Source of the DNA: Chryseobacterium sp. Leaf201
GTDB taxonomy: Bacteria > Bacteroidota > Bacteroidia > Flavobacteriales > Weeksellaceae
Length of the DNA: 32,630 nucleotides
Assembly (NCBI RefSeq): GCF_001421435.1
Contig: NZ_LMKA01000082.1
Coordinates: 1 to 32,630, forward strand
Direction of reading: 5' to 3'
Positions 7,825 to 15,492 of this stretch are shown one piece after another. The notes beneath the pieces were generated by a model that did not search any database, was not told the origin of the DNA, and was given only the letters and a program-made list of their open reading frames with translations. The position numbers were made by a program, and so were the translations under genes. How positions within the stretch are numbered: position 1 is the first letter of the stretch; every line of letters starts with the position of its first letter.

Positions 7825-8411
7825 CAAAAGAGAACACCGGAATCATTATCCTGGCAGCAGGAAATTCATCAAGATTAGGCCAGCCAAAACAACTCCTTGA
7901 TTATCAGGGTAAAACACTGCTGCGCCATACCGTGGAAAAGGCCTTGGCTGTAAGTTCCAGAGTTATTGTGATTACAGGCAGTGAAAATTCAGGAATTGAG
8001 AAAGAAACCGGATCTGCCCTAACGGTACAGAATGAAAACTGGCAGGAAGGCATGGCCTCATCCATTCACAAAGGGCTGAATGAAATGCTGGTAATATATC
8101 CTGAAACAGAAAATATTTTGATCACCGTCTGCGACCAGCCGCATATTAATGCCTCGGTTTTTTCAGAGCTGATCGAAAAAAGGCATTCATCAGGAAAAGG
8201 GATCATGGCTTCGCACTATTCCGGCACATTGGGAACTCCTGTATTGTTCAGCCGTTCTTATTTCAATGATTTGCTTCAGCTGAGCGGTCAGGAAGGTGCC
8301 AAAAAACTGCTTGTAAAATACAGGGATGATGTCGGTCAGGTGATGTTTGAAAAAGGATCCGTGGATATCGATACCCTGGAAGATTATCAAAAACTTATTA
8401 ACAATCAATGA
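7821..8411 (+). CDS. mocA: MocA-like molybdenum cofactor nucleotidyltransferase
   Basis: The predicted 196-aa NTP-transferase has the MobA/MocA nucleotide-binding motif ILAAGNSSRLGQPKQLL (residues 10-26) and a VCDQPH segment, the metal-binding part of the active site. MocA proteins attach CMP to Mo-molybdopterin to make the MCD form used by PaoABC-type enzymes; MobA makes the GMP form used by DMSO-reductase-type enzymes. Both enzymes in this window are of the xanthine oxidase class, so the MocA reading fits, though the nucleotide cannot be proven from sequence. It overlaps moaA and moeA by 4 bases each. Confidence 0.85.
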   Translation: MTKENTGIIILAAGNSSRLGQPKQLLDYQGKTLLRHTVEKALAVSSRVIVITGSENSGIEKETGSALTVQNENWQEGMASSIHKGLNEMLVIYPETENILITVCDQPHINASVFSELIEKRHSSGKGIMASHYSGTLGTPVLFSRSYFNDLLQLSGQEGAKKLLVKYRDDVGQVMFEKGSVDIDTLEDYQKLINNQ

Positions 8412-9592
8412 TTTCAGTACACGAAGCACAACAGATTATTTTACAGAATATACCGGCGAAAAAAACGGCTTTAATCCCGCTTTCGGAAGCTGCAGGCCTG
8501 GTTGTTTCTTCAGATATTAGTGCACGCACCGATATTCCTGCGTTTCCGCAATCATCAATGGACGGTTATGCCCTGAAATTTCAGGACCGGAGCAAGCCCC
8601 TTATGATAAAAGGCGAAATGGCAGCAGGAACTTCACAGTCACTGACTATTGAAACCGGCGAAGCCACAAGGATTTTCACCGGCGCACCCTTACCGGAAGG
8701 TGCCGATACCGTTGTGATGCAGGAAAAAATAAAAACTGAAAACGGGCAGCTGATGATTTTGGATGATGCCCTGAACTTAGGCCTGAATGTTCGTCCAAAA
8801 GGTTCAGAGGTAAGAAAAGGAGAAACCGCAATGGCTTCAGGTACTTATCTCTCACCCGCAGCGGTTGGTTTTCTGGCGGGGATCGGGCATGACCGTGTTG
8901 AGGTTTATGTACCGCCTGCTGTAGCCATCATTATCACAGGAAACGAATTGCAGAACCCGGGCCAGGACCTGGCATTCGGGCAGGTGTATGAAGCCAATTC
9001 ATTTCAGCTCAAAGCCGCATTGCGGATAACCGGGATTAAGGATATCCATGTATTTACGGCCGGGGACCATCCTGAAGAACTGATGAATGTCCTGCAACAG
9101 GCATTAAGCGTGAGCGATGTGGTCCTGTTAAACGGCGGGGTGAGTGTCGGCGACTATGATTTTGTGACGGAAGCTGCAGAACAGTGCGGAGTCGTTCAGC
9201 AGTTTCATAAAATAAAACAGAAGCCCGGCAAACCCCTGTTTTTCGGGACGAAAGACGAGAAACTGATATTCGGGCTTCCCGGGAATCCGTCCTCATCATT
9301 GACATGCTTCTACGAATATGTTTTACCGGCCCTTGAACAGTTAACGGATCTGAAAAATTCAGTAAAGAAAAAAGAAGCGGTGGCTGCTTACAATTATAAA
9401 AAACCTGCCGGGCTTACACATTTCCTGAAAGCGTATTACGACGAAGAGCAGGGAGAAGTCAGTCCGCTGCACGCACAGGAATCATACCGGCTCCATTCAT
9501 TTGCCCAGGCCAACTGTTTCATCATGCTTCCGGAAGACTCTACAGGATGCCTGAAGGGAGACCGGGTAGAAGTCCATTTGTTACCGATATAA
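8408..9592 (+). CDS. moeA: Molybdopterin molybdenumtransferase MoeA
   Basis: The predicted 394-aa protein has full MoeA length. The N-terminal domains show AGLVVSSDISARTDIPAFPQSSMDGYA split over residues 27-55 and the FTGAPLPEGADTVV segment. The MoCF-binding domain has IIITGNEL and LLNGGVSVGDYDFV, and the C-terminal domain I recognise from GLPGNPSSSLTCFYEY. MoeA inserts molybdate into adenylylated molybdopterin made by a MogA/MoaB protein, which is encoded by the last gene of this operon. The gene starts on ATGA overlapping the previous stop and ends 38 bases before the permease gene. Confidence 0.95.
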   Translation: MISVHEAQQIILQNIPAKKTALIPLSEAAGLVVSSDISARTDIPAFPQSSMDGYALKFQDRSKPLMIKGEMAAGTSQSLTIETGEATRIFTGAPLPEGADTVVMQEKIKTENGQLMILDDALNLGLNVRPKGSEVRKGETAMASGTYLSPAAVGFLAGIGHDRVEVYVPPAVAIIITGNELQNPGQDLAFGQVYEANSFQLKAALRITGIKDIHVFTAGDHPEELMNVLQQALSVSDVVLLNGGVSVGDYDFVTEAAEQCGVVQQFHKIKQKPGKPLFFGTKDEKLIFGLPGNPSSSLTCFYEYVLPALEQLTDLKNSVKKKEAVAAYNYKKPAGLTHFLKAYYDEEQGEVSPLHAQESYRLHSFAQANCFIMLPEDSTGCLKGDRVEVHLLPI

Positions 9593-9630
9593 TGTATTAT
9601 TTTTGATCAGATTAAAGAAGTGAAAAATTA

Positions 9631-10365
9631 ATGAGTATAGAATTATTTTATGGTGTCCTGTTCGCCGTTGCTTTTTTTTATGCTGCTGTAGGGCATGGTG
9701 GGGCCAGCGGATATCTTGCGTTGATGGCTCTTTACGGAGTAGCCCCTGAGGAAATGAAGCCGACTGCTTTGGTACTGAACCTTTTTGTGTCGCTCACTTC
9801 CTTCATCCAATACTACCGCGGCGGATATTTCATCAGGAAACTGTTTATTCCTATTGCAGCGGCATCCGTTCCGCTGGCATTTATAGGCGGCATGATTACG
9901 GTGGAAGAAAATATTTACAAAAGAATCCTGGGCATCCTGCTGCTGTTCCCGATTATCCGGTTTTTCTTTTTCAGGAATGCGGAAGACCATGAACTTAAAG
10001 AACAGAATATTGCGGTTGCCGTAATCACCGGCGGAATCGTCGGGTTGCTCTCCGGAATGATTGGTATCGGAGGCGGAATCATCCTTTCTCCCATTCTGCT
10101 TCTTCTGAAATGGACCAACCAGAAACAGACTGCGGCCATCAGTGCGGCATTCATATTTGTGAATTCTCTTTCCGGTCTGGGAGGGATGCTTACGCAGGGG
10201 ATTCATTTTACCGATGATATGATGATGTATGTAATAGTAGCGTTTAGCGGCGGATTGTTAGGTGCTTATTTCGGATCGAAAAAATTCAATCAGAATGTTT
10301 TAAAATACGTGCTGGCAACAGTTTTGCTCATGGCTTCCTACAAACTCTTATTCACAAAAGCATAA
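9631..10365 (+). CDS. TSUP (TauE/SafE) family membrane permease
   Basis: The predicted 244-aa integral membrane protein has about seven to eight hydrophobic segments in two related halves. The halves carry the family's Gly/Pro-rich motifs: FYAAVGHGGASGYLALMALYG with KPTALVLNLFVS, and GLLSGMIGIGGGIILSPILL with AAFIFVNSLSG. TSUP proteins move sulfite, sulfoacetate or other anionic sulfur and organic compounds; substrates cannot be assigned by sequence. It lies inside the Moco operon, 3 bases before a gene for a sulfite-oxidase-fold protein. Transport of a sulfur oxyanion or an anion needed for cofactor synthesis is plausible but unproven. Confidence 0.85.
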   Translation: MSIELFYGVLFAVAFFYAAVGHGGASGYLALMALYGVAPEEMKPTALVLNLFVSLTSFIQYYRGGYFIRKLFIPIAAASVPLAFIGGMITVEENIYKRILGILLLFPIIRFFFFRNAEDHELKEQNIAVAVITGGIVGLLSGMIGIGGGIILSPILLLLKWTNQKQTAAISAAFIFVNSLSGLGGMLTQGIHFTDDMMMYVIVAFSGGLLGAYFGSKKFNQNVLKYVLATVLLMASYKLLFTKA

Positions 10366-10368
10366 TAC

Positions 10369-10866
10369 ATGAAATACATTGTAACAATTCTGCTGTTCCT
10401 GACGGCAACCCTAAAAGCACAGCATGCGTCATCCCTTCAGATCAAAGGGGACATCGCGCAGCCTGTTACCATTTCTTTTACAGATTTAAATACCTATACC
10501 GTCCATGAAATCAAAAGCCTGGATATCCTGAATCATAAAATGGAATTTAAAAAGACGCTGAAAAACCTGAAAGGCGTATGGCTTAAAGATCTTTTAAATC
10601 AGGTAAAGTTCAATGTTTCATCCCCGAAGGAGCTCAGCACGTTTTATCTGGTCTGTATAGCGGATGACGGCTATAAAGTGGTGTATTCCTGGAATGAACT
10701 GTTTAATTCCACCACAGAGAAAAATCCAATGATCATAACGGAATCTGACGGCGTTTCCGCTTTAAAAAAAGAAGACGGGATCAGTCTGGTAACGCCGGGC
10801 GATCAGGCAACAGGACGGCGATATGTTAAAAATATTTCTCAGATCATCATTCATAAGGCAGATTAA
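10369..10866 (+). CDS. Secreted small sulfite-oxidase-fold (Oxidored_molyb) protein
   Basis: The predicted protein is 165 aa. A signal peptide (MKYIVTILLFLTATLKAQ) indicates periplasmic location. The mature part resembles a lone molybdopterin-binding domain of the sulfite oxidase/YedY fold: LQIKGDIAQPVTISFTDL at the start, LKNLKGVWLKDLL in the middle, YLVCIADDGYKVVYSWNEL, and an end GRRYVKNISQIII like the family's 'GRxVRNVxxIEV'. It is much shorter than true sulfite oxidases. One cysteine is present, in YLVC, and I cannot confirm that it matches the molybdenum-ligating cysteine. It may bind a pterin or molybdate without catalysis. It ends one base before the moaD start. Confidence 0.7.
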   Translation: MKYIVTILLFLTATLKAQHASSLQIKGDIAQPVTISFTDLNTYTVHEIKSLDILNHKMEFKKTLKNLKGVWLKDLLNQVKFNVSSPKELSTFYLVCIADDGYKVVYSWNELFNSTTEKNPMIITESDGVSALKKEDGISLVTPGDQATGRRYVKNISQIIIHKAD

Positions 10867-10867
10867 T

Positions 10868-11095
10868 ATGGAAATAAAGATTATTGCATTCGGGCGGATC
10901 GCTGAAATTACCGGTAAGGAATTGATGCTTACCGCATCTGATACCGACACTTTAAAACAACAGCTTGCCGGGAAGTTTCCGCAGCTTTCCGATATGAAAT
11001 ATGCCGTAGCCGTCAACAAAAAGATGACGGAAGGAAATACGGAACTGAATACTAATGACACGGTGGCCCTCATGCCTCCTTATTCCGGCGGATAA
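10868..11095 (+). CDS. moaD: Molybdopterin synthase sulfur-carrier subunit MoaD
   Basis: The predicted 75-aa ubiquitin-fold protein ends in the required Gly-Gly (MPPYSGG), the site of adenylation and thiocarboxylation. The upstream segment DTVALMPPYSGG is characteristic. MoaD carries sulfur to the MoaE active site, where cPMP becomes molybdopterin. An upstream in-frame start at 10823 would overlap the previous gene and add 15 unrelated residues, so I chose ATG 10868, which gives the usual MoaD N-terminus (MEIKIIAFGRIAEITG). It is followed one base later by its activating enzyme gene. Confidence 0.95.
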   Translation: MEIKIIAFGRIAEITGKELMLTASDTDTLKQQLAGKFPQLSDMKYAVAVNKKMTEGNTELNTNDTVALMPPYSGG

Positions 11096-11096
11096 T

Positions 11097-12227
11097 ATGG
11101 AACAAAGCAATGAAAGATATGCCCGGCATTATACCCTGGCTGGTTTCGGGCAAGCCGGACAGGAAAAACTCCTGAACGCCAAAGTGCTGGTCATCGGTGC
11201 CGGCGGATTGGGATGTCCGGTTCTGCAGTATCTTGCCGCAGCGGGTGTGGGAACCATTGGTATTGCAGACCATGACCGCGTTGCCTTAAGCAACCTCCAG
11301 CGGCAGATTTTGTTCACCACCGGAGATGTAGGCAGTTTAAAAGCAGTAAAGGCAGCAGAAAGTCTCAGAAAACTGAATCCGGAGATCAGCATTGAAACAC
11401 ATACTGATGAAGTTACTGCAAAAAATGCCTGGGAATTAATAGAAGGATACGACATTGTAGCCGACTGCACGGATAATTTTGCCTCAAGATACCTGATCAG
11501 TGATGCCTGTTTCCTCCTGCGGAAGCATTTGGTTTTCGGAGCGGTATTTCAGTATGAAGGCCAGGTAGCGGTATTTGACAGCGGAAACAAGGAAGAAGAC
11601 AGAATCAGTTACCGGGATCTCTTTCCGGAACCGCCGGCTCCTGACGAAGTGATGGATTGCAACGAGGCCGGTGTGCTGGGCGTACTGCCCGGAATGATCG
11701 GGACCTTGCAGGCGAATGAAGTCATCAAGCTGATTACAGGTATCGGCGAAGTACTCAGAGGCCGCCTTCTCACGTTTAATATGCTGACGTATGAGAATAT
11801 GGTGATGGATCTGACCATGAGAAGCGATACGTTAAATCTTATTCCTGAAAACAGGGGCCATTTTGAAAAAACCGATTACCGGTGGCTTTGCGGATTGCCT
11901 TCTTCTGATATTGAAGAAATTGGGGCTGATGATTTTCTGGAAGCCGTAACACAGCCGGATATCCTTGCCGTTGATGTCCGCGAAAGAGACGAACTTCCTG
12001 AAGCCGGTTTCCCCCACATCCGGATTCCTTTATCTCAATTAAAAACTGAAACATCAGGTATTAATCATCTTAAAGGACGGAAGATTATCTTGTTCTGCCA
12101 AAGCGGAAAACGGAGCCTGAACGCCGCGGAGCTATTAACTGCAGCCTATGGAAACGCAATAAAAATCAGTCATCTGAAAGGCGGAATTACAGCATTACAA
12201 AACAAAAAACATGAAAAAAGAGTTTAA
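11097..12227 (+). CDS. moeB: MoeB-type adenylyltransferase fused to rhodanese domain
   Basis: The predicted 376-aa protein joins a ThiF/MoeB domain (about residues 1-245) to a C-terminal rhodanese domain (about 275-372), the MOCS3-like arrangement. GAGGLG at 34-39 binds ATP. Cys188 in VMDCNEAG is the conserved cysteine of the crossover loop, and Cys334 in FCQSGKRS is the rhodanese persulfide cysteine. It should adenylate the MoaD tail and deliver sulfur to it. The CxxC zinc pair that E. coli MoeB has at 172/175 is replaced by Ser171 and Asp174 (ISYRDLFP), and I see no second CxxC pair, so structural zinc seems absent. A start at 11055 overlapping moaD was rejected. The gene overlaps moaE by 17 bases. 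Confidence 0.93.
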   Translation: MEQSNERYARHYTLAGFGQAGQEKLLNAKVLVIGAGGLGCPVLQYLAAAGVGTIGIADHDRVALSNLQRQILFTTGDVGSLKAVKAAESLRKLNPEISIETHTDEVTAKNAWELIEGYDIVADCTDNFASRYLISDACFLLRKHLVFGAVFQYEGQVAVFDSGNKEEDRISYRDLFPEPPAPDEVMDCNEAGVLGVLPGMIGTLQANEVIKLITGIGEVLRGRLLTFNMLTYENMVMDLTMRSDTLNLIPENRGHFEKTDYRWLCGLPSSDIEEIGADDFLEAVTQPDILAVDVRERDELPEAGFPHIRIPLSQLKTETSGINHLKGRKIILFCQSGKRSLNAAELLTAAYGNAIKISHLKGGITALQNKKHEKRV

Positions 12228-12651
12228 AAATATATTTGTTCAGGGGGCAATAGATCCTGCATTTATCTCAGACAGCATTGCTAAGCATTCTACAAAGAAA
12301 AACATCGGGGCACACAGTATTTTCCTGGGCCAGATCCGGGAAGATCTGGTGGAAAGCAAAACAGTACAGGCCATTGAATACACAGCCTATGAAGAAATGG
12401 CCCTTGAAAAGATGCATGAAATAAGAGAAGAAATTTTTGCGAAATACGATCTCACCTGCATGCACATCCACCACAGCCTGGGTGCCATAAAAACAGGGGA
12501 GATCTGCCTGTTTGTCTTTACCTCATCAAAACACAGGAAAGCAGCCATGGAAAGCTGTGATGAAGTAGTGGAGAGAATAAAAAAAGAACTTCCGGTCTGG
12601 GGAAGAGAAGTATTTGAGGACGACTCACATCAATGGAAAATCAATAATTAA
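12211..12651 (+). CDS. moaE: Molybdopterin synthase catalytic subunit MoaE
   Basis: The predicted 146-aa protein has the MoaE landmarks GAHSIFLGQIREDLV, IEYTAYEEMALEKM, the HHSLGAIKTGEICLFVFTSS substrate-pocket segment, and RIKKELPVWGREVFEDDSHQW at the end. Paired with MoaD-thiocarboxylate it converts cPMP to molybdopterin. Lys124 corresponds to the E. coli active-site Lys119. The position of E. coli Lys126 is Gly131, with Arg132 next to it; I believe Gly-Lys or Gly-Arg here is normal for the flavobacterial branch, so I do not read it as inactivation. The start lies inside the end of moeB. Confidence 0.95.
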   Translation: MKKEFKNIFVQGAIDPAFISDSIAKHSTKKNIGAHSIFLGQIREDLVESKTVQAIEYTAYEEMALEKMHEIREEIFAKYDLTCMHIHHSLGAIKTGEICLFVFTSSKHRKAAMESCDEVVERIKKELPVWGREVFEDDSHQWKINN

Positions 12652-12652
12652 C

Positions 12653-13558
12653 ATGGTAGATATCACACACAAATCATCCACCTTACGCAAGGCGGTGGCC
12701 ACAGCTACGGTAAAAACTTCATCCATAGCCACCATTGAAGCCATACAGCAGCGGAAAGTCCCGAAAGGGGATATTTTTGAGTTTTCAAGGGCCGCTGCAT
12801 TATTTGCCGTAAAAAAAACAAGCGATGTAATCCCGGACTGCCATCCACTGCCCGTGGAATATACTTCCGTTACCTATGCAATTGAAGACTTGTCTGTGGT
12901 GATTTCAGTGGAGGTGCATACCGTTTATAAGACCGGCGTAGAGGTGGAAGCCATGCACGGTGCTTCCGTAGCAGCTCTGGTGATGTATGACATGCTGAAA
13001 CCGATTGACAAACAGGTGGAAATACACAACATAAAGCTTCTGGAAAAAACAGGAGGGAAATCAGACCGTAAATATGCTGCGGAAGACATTAAAGCTGCCG
13101 TTGTGGTCTGTTCAGACAGCATTCATCAGGGAAAAAATGAAGACCGTTCAGGAAAGGTCATCCTTGCAAAATTAGAAGAATCTGGATGCAGAGATATTGA
13201 ATATACAGTAGTGCCGGATGAGTTTGATATCATTCAGAATACACTTGTGGAATATAAAAACCAGAACATAGACCTGGTCATTTTTACCGGCGGAACCGGA
13301 GCTTCAGCAAGAGATGTGACCCCGGATGCCATATCACCGATGATCGGCCGCCCCATGCCCGGAATTATGGAAACTGCCCGGAATTACGGACAGAAACGCA
13401 TTAAAACCTCCATGCTGTCAAGAAGTGTGGCCGGCTTCAGCGGACAGACCCTGGTCCTCACTTTCCCCGGTTCGGTAAAAGGGGCAGAAGAATACATGCA
13501 GGCCCTTTTTCCACAGGTGCTTCATATATTTGAGCTTAAAGACAAATACAGGCATTAA
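12653..13558 (+). CDS. moaCB: Fused MoaC-MoaB bifunctional Moco protein
   Basis: The predicted 301-aa protein combines two pathway steps. Residues 1-140 are MoaC (cPMP synthase), with Lys54 before the IPDCHPLP motif and the MYDMLKPIDK motif giving Asp113 and Lys116, which match the E. coli catalytic Asp128 and Lys131. Residues 142-301 are a MoaB/MogA domain with VVVCSDS and the signature VIFTGGTGASARDVTPDAI, expected to adenylate molybdopterin before MoeA adds molybdenum. An in-frame start at 12614 overlapping moaE was rejected for ATG 12653, which opens with the normal MoaC start. It is the last gene of the operon. Confidence 0.94.
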   Translation: MVDITHKSSTLRKAVATATVKTSSIATIEAIQQRKVPKGDIFEFSRAAALFAVKKTSDVIPDCHPLPVEYTSVTYAIEDLSVVISVEVHTVYKTGVEVEAMHGASVAALVMYDMLKPIDKQVEIHNIKLLEKTGGKSDRKYAAEDIKAAVVVCSDSIHQGKNEDRSGKVILAKLEESGCRDIEYTVVPDEFDIIQNTLVEYKNQNIDLVIFTGGTGASARDVTPDAISPMIGRPMPGIMETARNYGQKRIKTSMLSRSVAGFSGQTLVLTFPGSVKGAEEYMQALFPQVLHIFELKDKYRH

Positions 13559-13966
13559 TTTTAAATCTTCCTAAAAGATAAATTTCTAATCGGTGTACCC
13601 TGTCAGATTTAAAACTCTGACAGGGTTTGCCTGTTAAACATTCCAATAAAAAATCTGCGTAATCATCATCATATTCGTGAATGGAATTTAGACAACTTTA
13701 CCTTTCTTTCCTTCTAAATATTTGATCTGTTGTTGAATCTTAAATTGTTGAAGAACCTTATTTATAAGTATTAAAAAAAATATTTAAATTACTTAAGATT
13801 AGATTTTATTACACTCACTTCAAAGCTCATTTAAACAGGTGTTAAATGCTAAATCTTTCTTGTTAACCATAAGGATCCATATTTATTAATGTACCACAGT
13901 TTTCTGCATCACCGGATTGCGGTTCTTTTTTTGCATAGATTCCCCGAACACCAAATTAAATAAAAT
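13559..13966. other. Intergenic region between Moco and paoABC-like operons
   Basis: About 408 AT-rich bases with no coding sequence I can support. The left part has a perfect hairpin (13597-13626). The right part must hold the promoter of the paoABC-like operon, but I find no exact TAnnTTTG box near 13967; the nearest candidate is a T-rich TTTTTTTG run at 13924-13933. Confidence 0.5.
13597..13628. terminator. Perfect palindromic hairpin after moaCB (REP-like or terminator)
   Basis: ACCCTGTCAGA (13597-13607) pairs perfectly with TCTGACAGGGT (13616-13626) around an 8-nt loop, followed by only three Ts. It would end transcription of the Moco operon. The CCTGTCAG/CTGACAGG core resembles short palindromes that I recall being dispersed between genes in flavobacteria, so it could also be a REP-like element. 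Confidence 0.6.
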
Positions 13967-14446
13967 ATGCCTGATCAGAACAACCAATCCATTAAGCTCA
14001 GGGTGAATGGACAAGACCATGAGCTTGAGCTCAGACCATGGGTATCTCTACTGGACGCGCTTCGGCACACCATGCATCTTACCGGAACCAAAAAAGGCTG
14101 TGACCACGGACAGTGTGGGGCATGTACCGTTCTGGTAGACGGAAAAAGAGTTTTAAGCTGCCTTACGCTTGCCGTTATGAGAGACGGAGCAGAAATTACG
14201 ACCATAGAAGGGATCGGAACCGAAGAAAACCTTCATCCCGTTCAAAAGGCTTTTATTGAGCACGATGCTTTCCAGTGCGGCTACTGTACGCCGGGCCAGA
14301 TCTGCAGTGCCGTTGGCCTTCTCAGTGAAGGAAAAGCAGACAGCCGTGAGGAAGTGCAGGACCTGATGAGCGGAAACCTTTGCCGCTGCGGTGCCAACAG
14401 AGGAATTATTAATGCCATCATGGCGGTAAAACAGGATATGCGATGA
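13967..14446 (+). CDS. (2Fe-2S) subunit of PaoABC/YagTSR-type aldehyde oxidoreductase
   Basis: The predicted 159-aa electron-transfer subunit has two 2Fe-2S sites: Cys45, Cys50, Cys53 and Cys65 in the ferredoxin domain (CDHGQCGAC...C), and Cys104, Cys107, Cys139 and Cys141 in the helical domain (QCGYCTPGQ, LCRCG). It is homologous to PaoA/YagT, but the E. coli protein has an N-terminal Tat signal and this one starts directly with the ferredoxin domain, so the complex should be cytosolic. It is a paralogue of the product of 2207-2695, and it starts a three-gene operon whose next gene overlaps it by 4 bases. Confidence 0.92.
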   Translation: MPDQNNQSIKLRVNGQDHELELRPWVSLLDALRHTMHLTGTKKGCDHGQCGACTVLVDGKRVLSCLTLAVMRDGAEITTIEGIGTEENLHPVQKAFIEHDAFQCGYCTPGQICSAVGLLSEGKADSREEVQDLMSGNLCRCGANRGIINAIMAVKQDMR

Positions 14447-15462
14447 ATAATTTTTCCTATACAAAAGCAACGGACCTTCAGCACGCCGTTTCACTGCTAA
14501 GCGAAAATAATGACCATAAAGCCGTGGCAGGCGGTACCAATATCATCGACCTGATGAAATACTTTGTTACCGAAGCTGATACCCTCGTAGACATCAACCG
14601 CATCTCCGGCCTCAGTGATATTAATGATACTGAAAATGGCGGAATCATGCTCGGCGCCCTGATGACCAATGCAGATACAGCCTATCATCCTGTAGTAGAA
14701 AATAGGTATCCGTTGCTTTCAAAAGCAATTCTGGCAGGTGCTTCGGCACAGATCCGGAATATGGCTACCAACGGTGGAAACCTGATGCAGCGTACCCGTT
14801 GCTATTATTTTTATGATCCTGCCGTTCCCTGCAACAAAAGGGAACCGGGAAGCGGATGTTCAGCAACCAAAGGATACAACCGTATTCACGCAATTTTGGG
14901 TCATAACGACAATTGTATTGCCGTTTTTCCTTCGGATATGTGTGTAGGCTTAGCCGCACTGGACGCAAAAGTGCATATTTCAGGGCCACAGGGGGAACGT
15001 GTACTTCCGTTTGCTGATTTTCACAGGCTGCCCGGTGACACTCCGCATCTGGATAATAACCTGCAGGCCGGCGAACTCATTACAGGGCTTGAACTTCCCG
15101 AAGAAGGCTTTTCCGAATATTATTCATATCTGAAACTCAGGGACCGGAATTCCTATGCCTTTGCACTGGTTTCCGTAGCTGCCGGATTTGATATTGAAGG
15201 AGGGCTGATCAAAGAAGCAAAGATCGCTTTGGGCGGCGTTGCCCATAAACCATGGCGCAGTGCGGAAGCGGAAAATTACCTTAAAGGCAAAACACCGTCA
15301 GAAGAACACTTCGCTGAAGCAGCAGAGATCATGCTGGACGGGGCGCAGGGCTTTGAACATAACCATTTTAAAATTGCCCTGGCAAAAAGGGCCATTGTAC
15401 GGAACAGCATCATGGCCATGAATCCCGGATCCCAGAGACCGGGTGCAAAACCGTCTTTATAA
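14443..15462 (+). CDS. FAD-binding subunit (PaoB/YagS-like) with 4Fe-4S cysteines
   Basis: The predicted 339-aa subunit belongs to the FAD-binding/CO dehydrogenase flavoprotein family. The FAD motifs AVAGGTNIIDLM (residues 27-38) and the segment ASAQIRNMATNGGNLMQRT (101-118) are present. Directly after lies a Cys-rich insert with Cys120, Cys130, Cys139 and Cys158, reading RTRCYYFYDPAVPC and GSGCSATKGYNRIHAILGH, like the insert that binds a 4Fe-4S cluster in E. coli PaoB. Electrons would run from Mo through two 2Fe-2S sites to FAD, with the 4Fe-4S cluster as extra centre. It ends 30 bases before the Mo-subunit gene. Confidence 0.92.
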   Translation: MNNFSYTKATDLQHAVSLLSENNDHKAVAGGTNIIDLMKYFVTEADTLVDINRISGLSDINDTENGGIMLGALMTNADTAYHPVVENRYPLLSKAILAGASAQIRNMATNGGNLMQRTRCYYFYDPAVPCNKREPGSGCSATKGYNRIHAILGHNDNCIAVFPSDMCVGLAALDAKVHISGPQGERVLPFADFHRLPGDTPHLDNNLQAGELITGLELPEEGFSEYYSYLKLRDRNSYAFALVSVAAGFDIEGGLIKEAKIALGGVAHKPWRSAEAENYLKGKTPSEEHFAEAAEIMLDGAQGFEHNHFKIALAKRAIVRNSIMAMNPGSQRPGAKPSL

Positions 15463-15492
15463 TCCGAAGCAACACCAACCAACACAGAAACT

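Noticed and set aside
12211..12651. Inactivated MoaE because the Lys126 equivalent is Gly/Arg
   Set aside because: The rest of the active site is intact, the gene is in a complete operon, and Gly-Lys/Arg here seems common in the flavobacterial branch.
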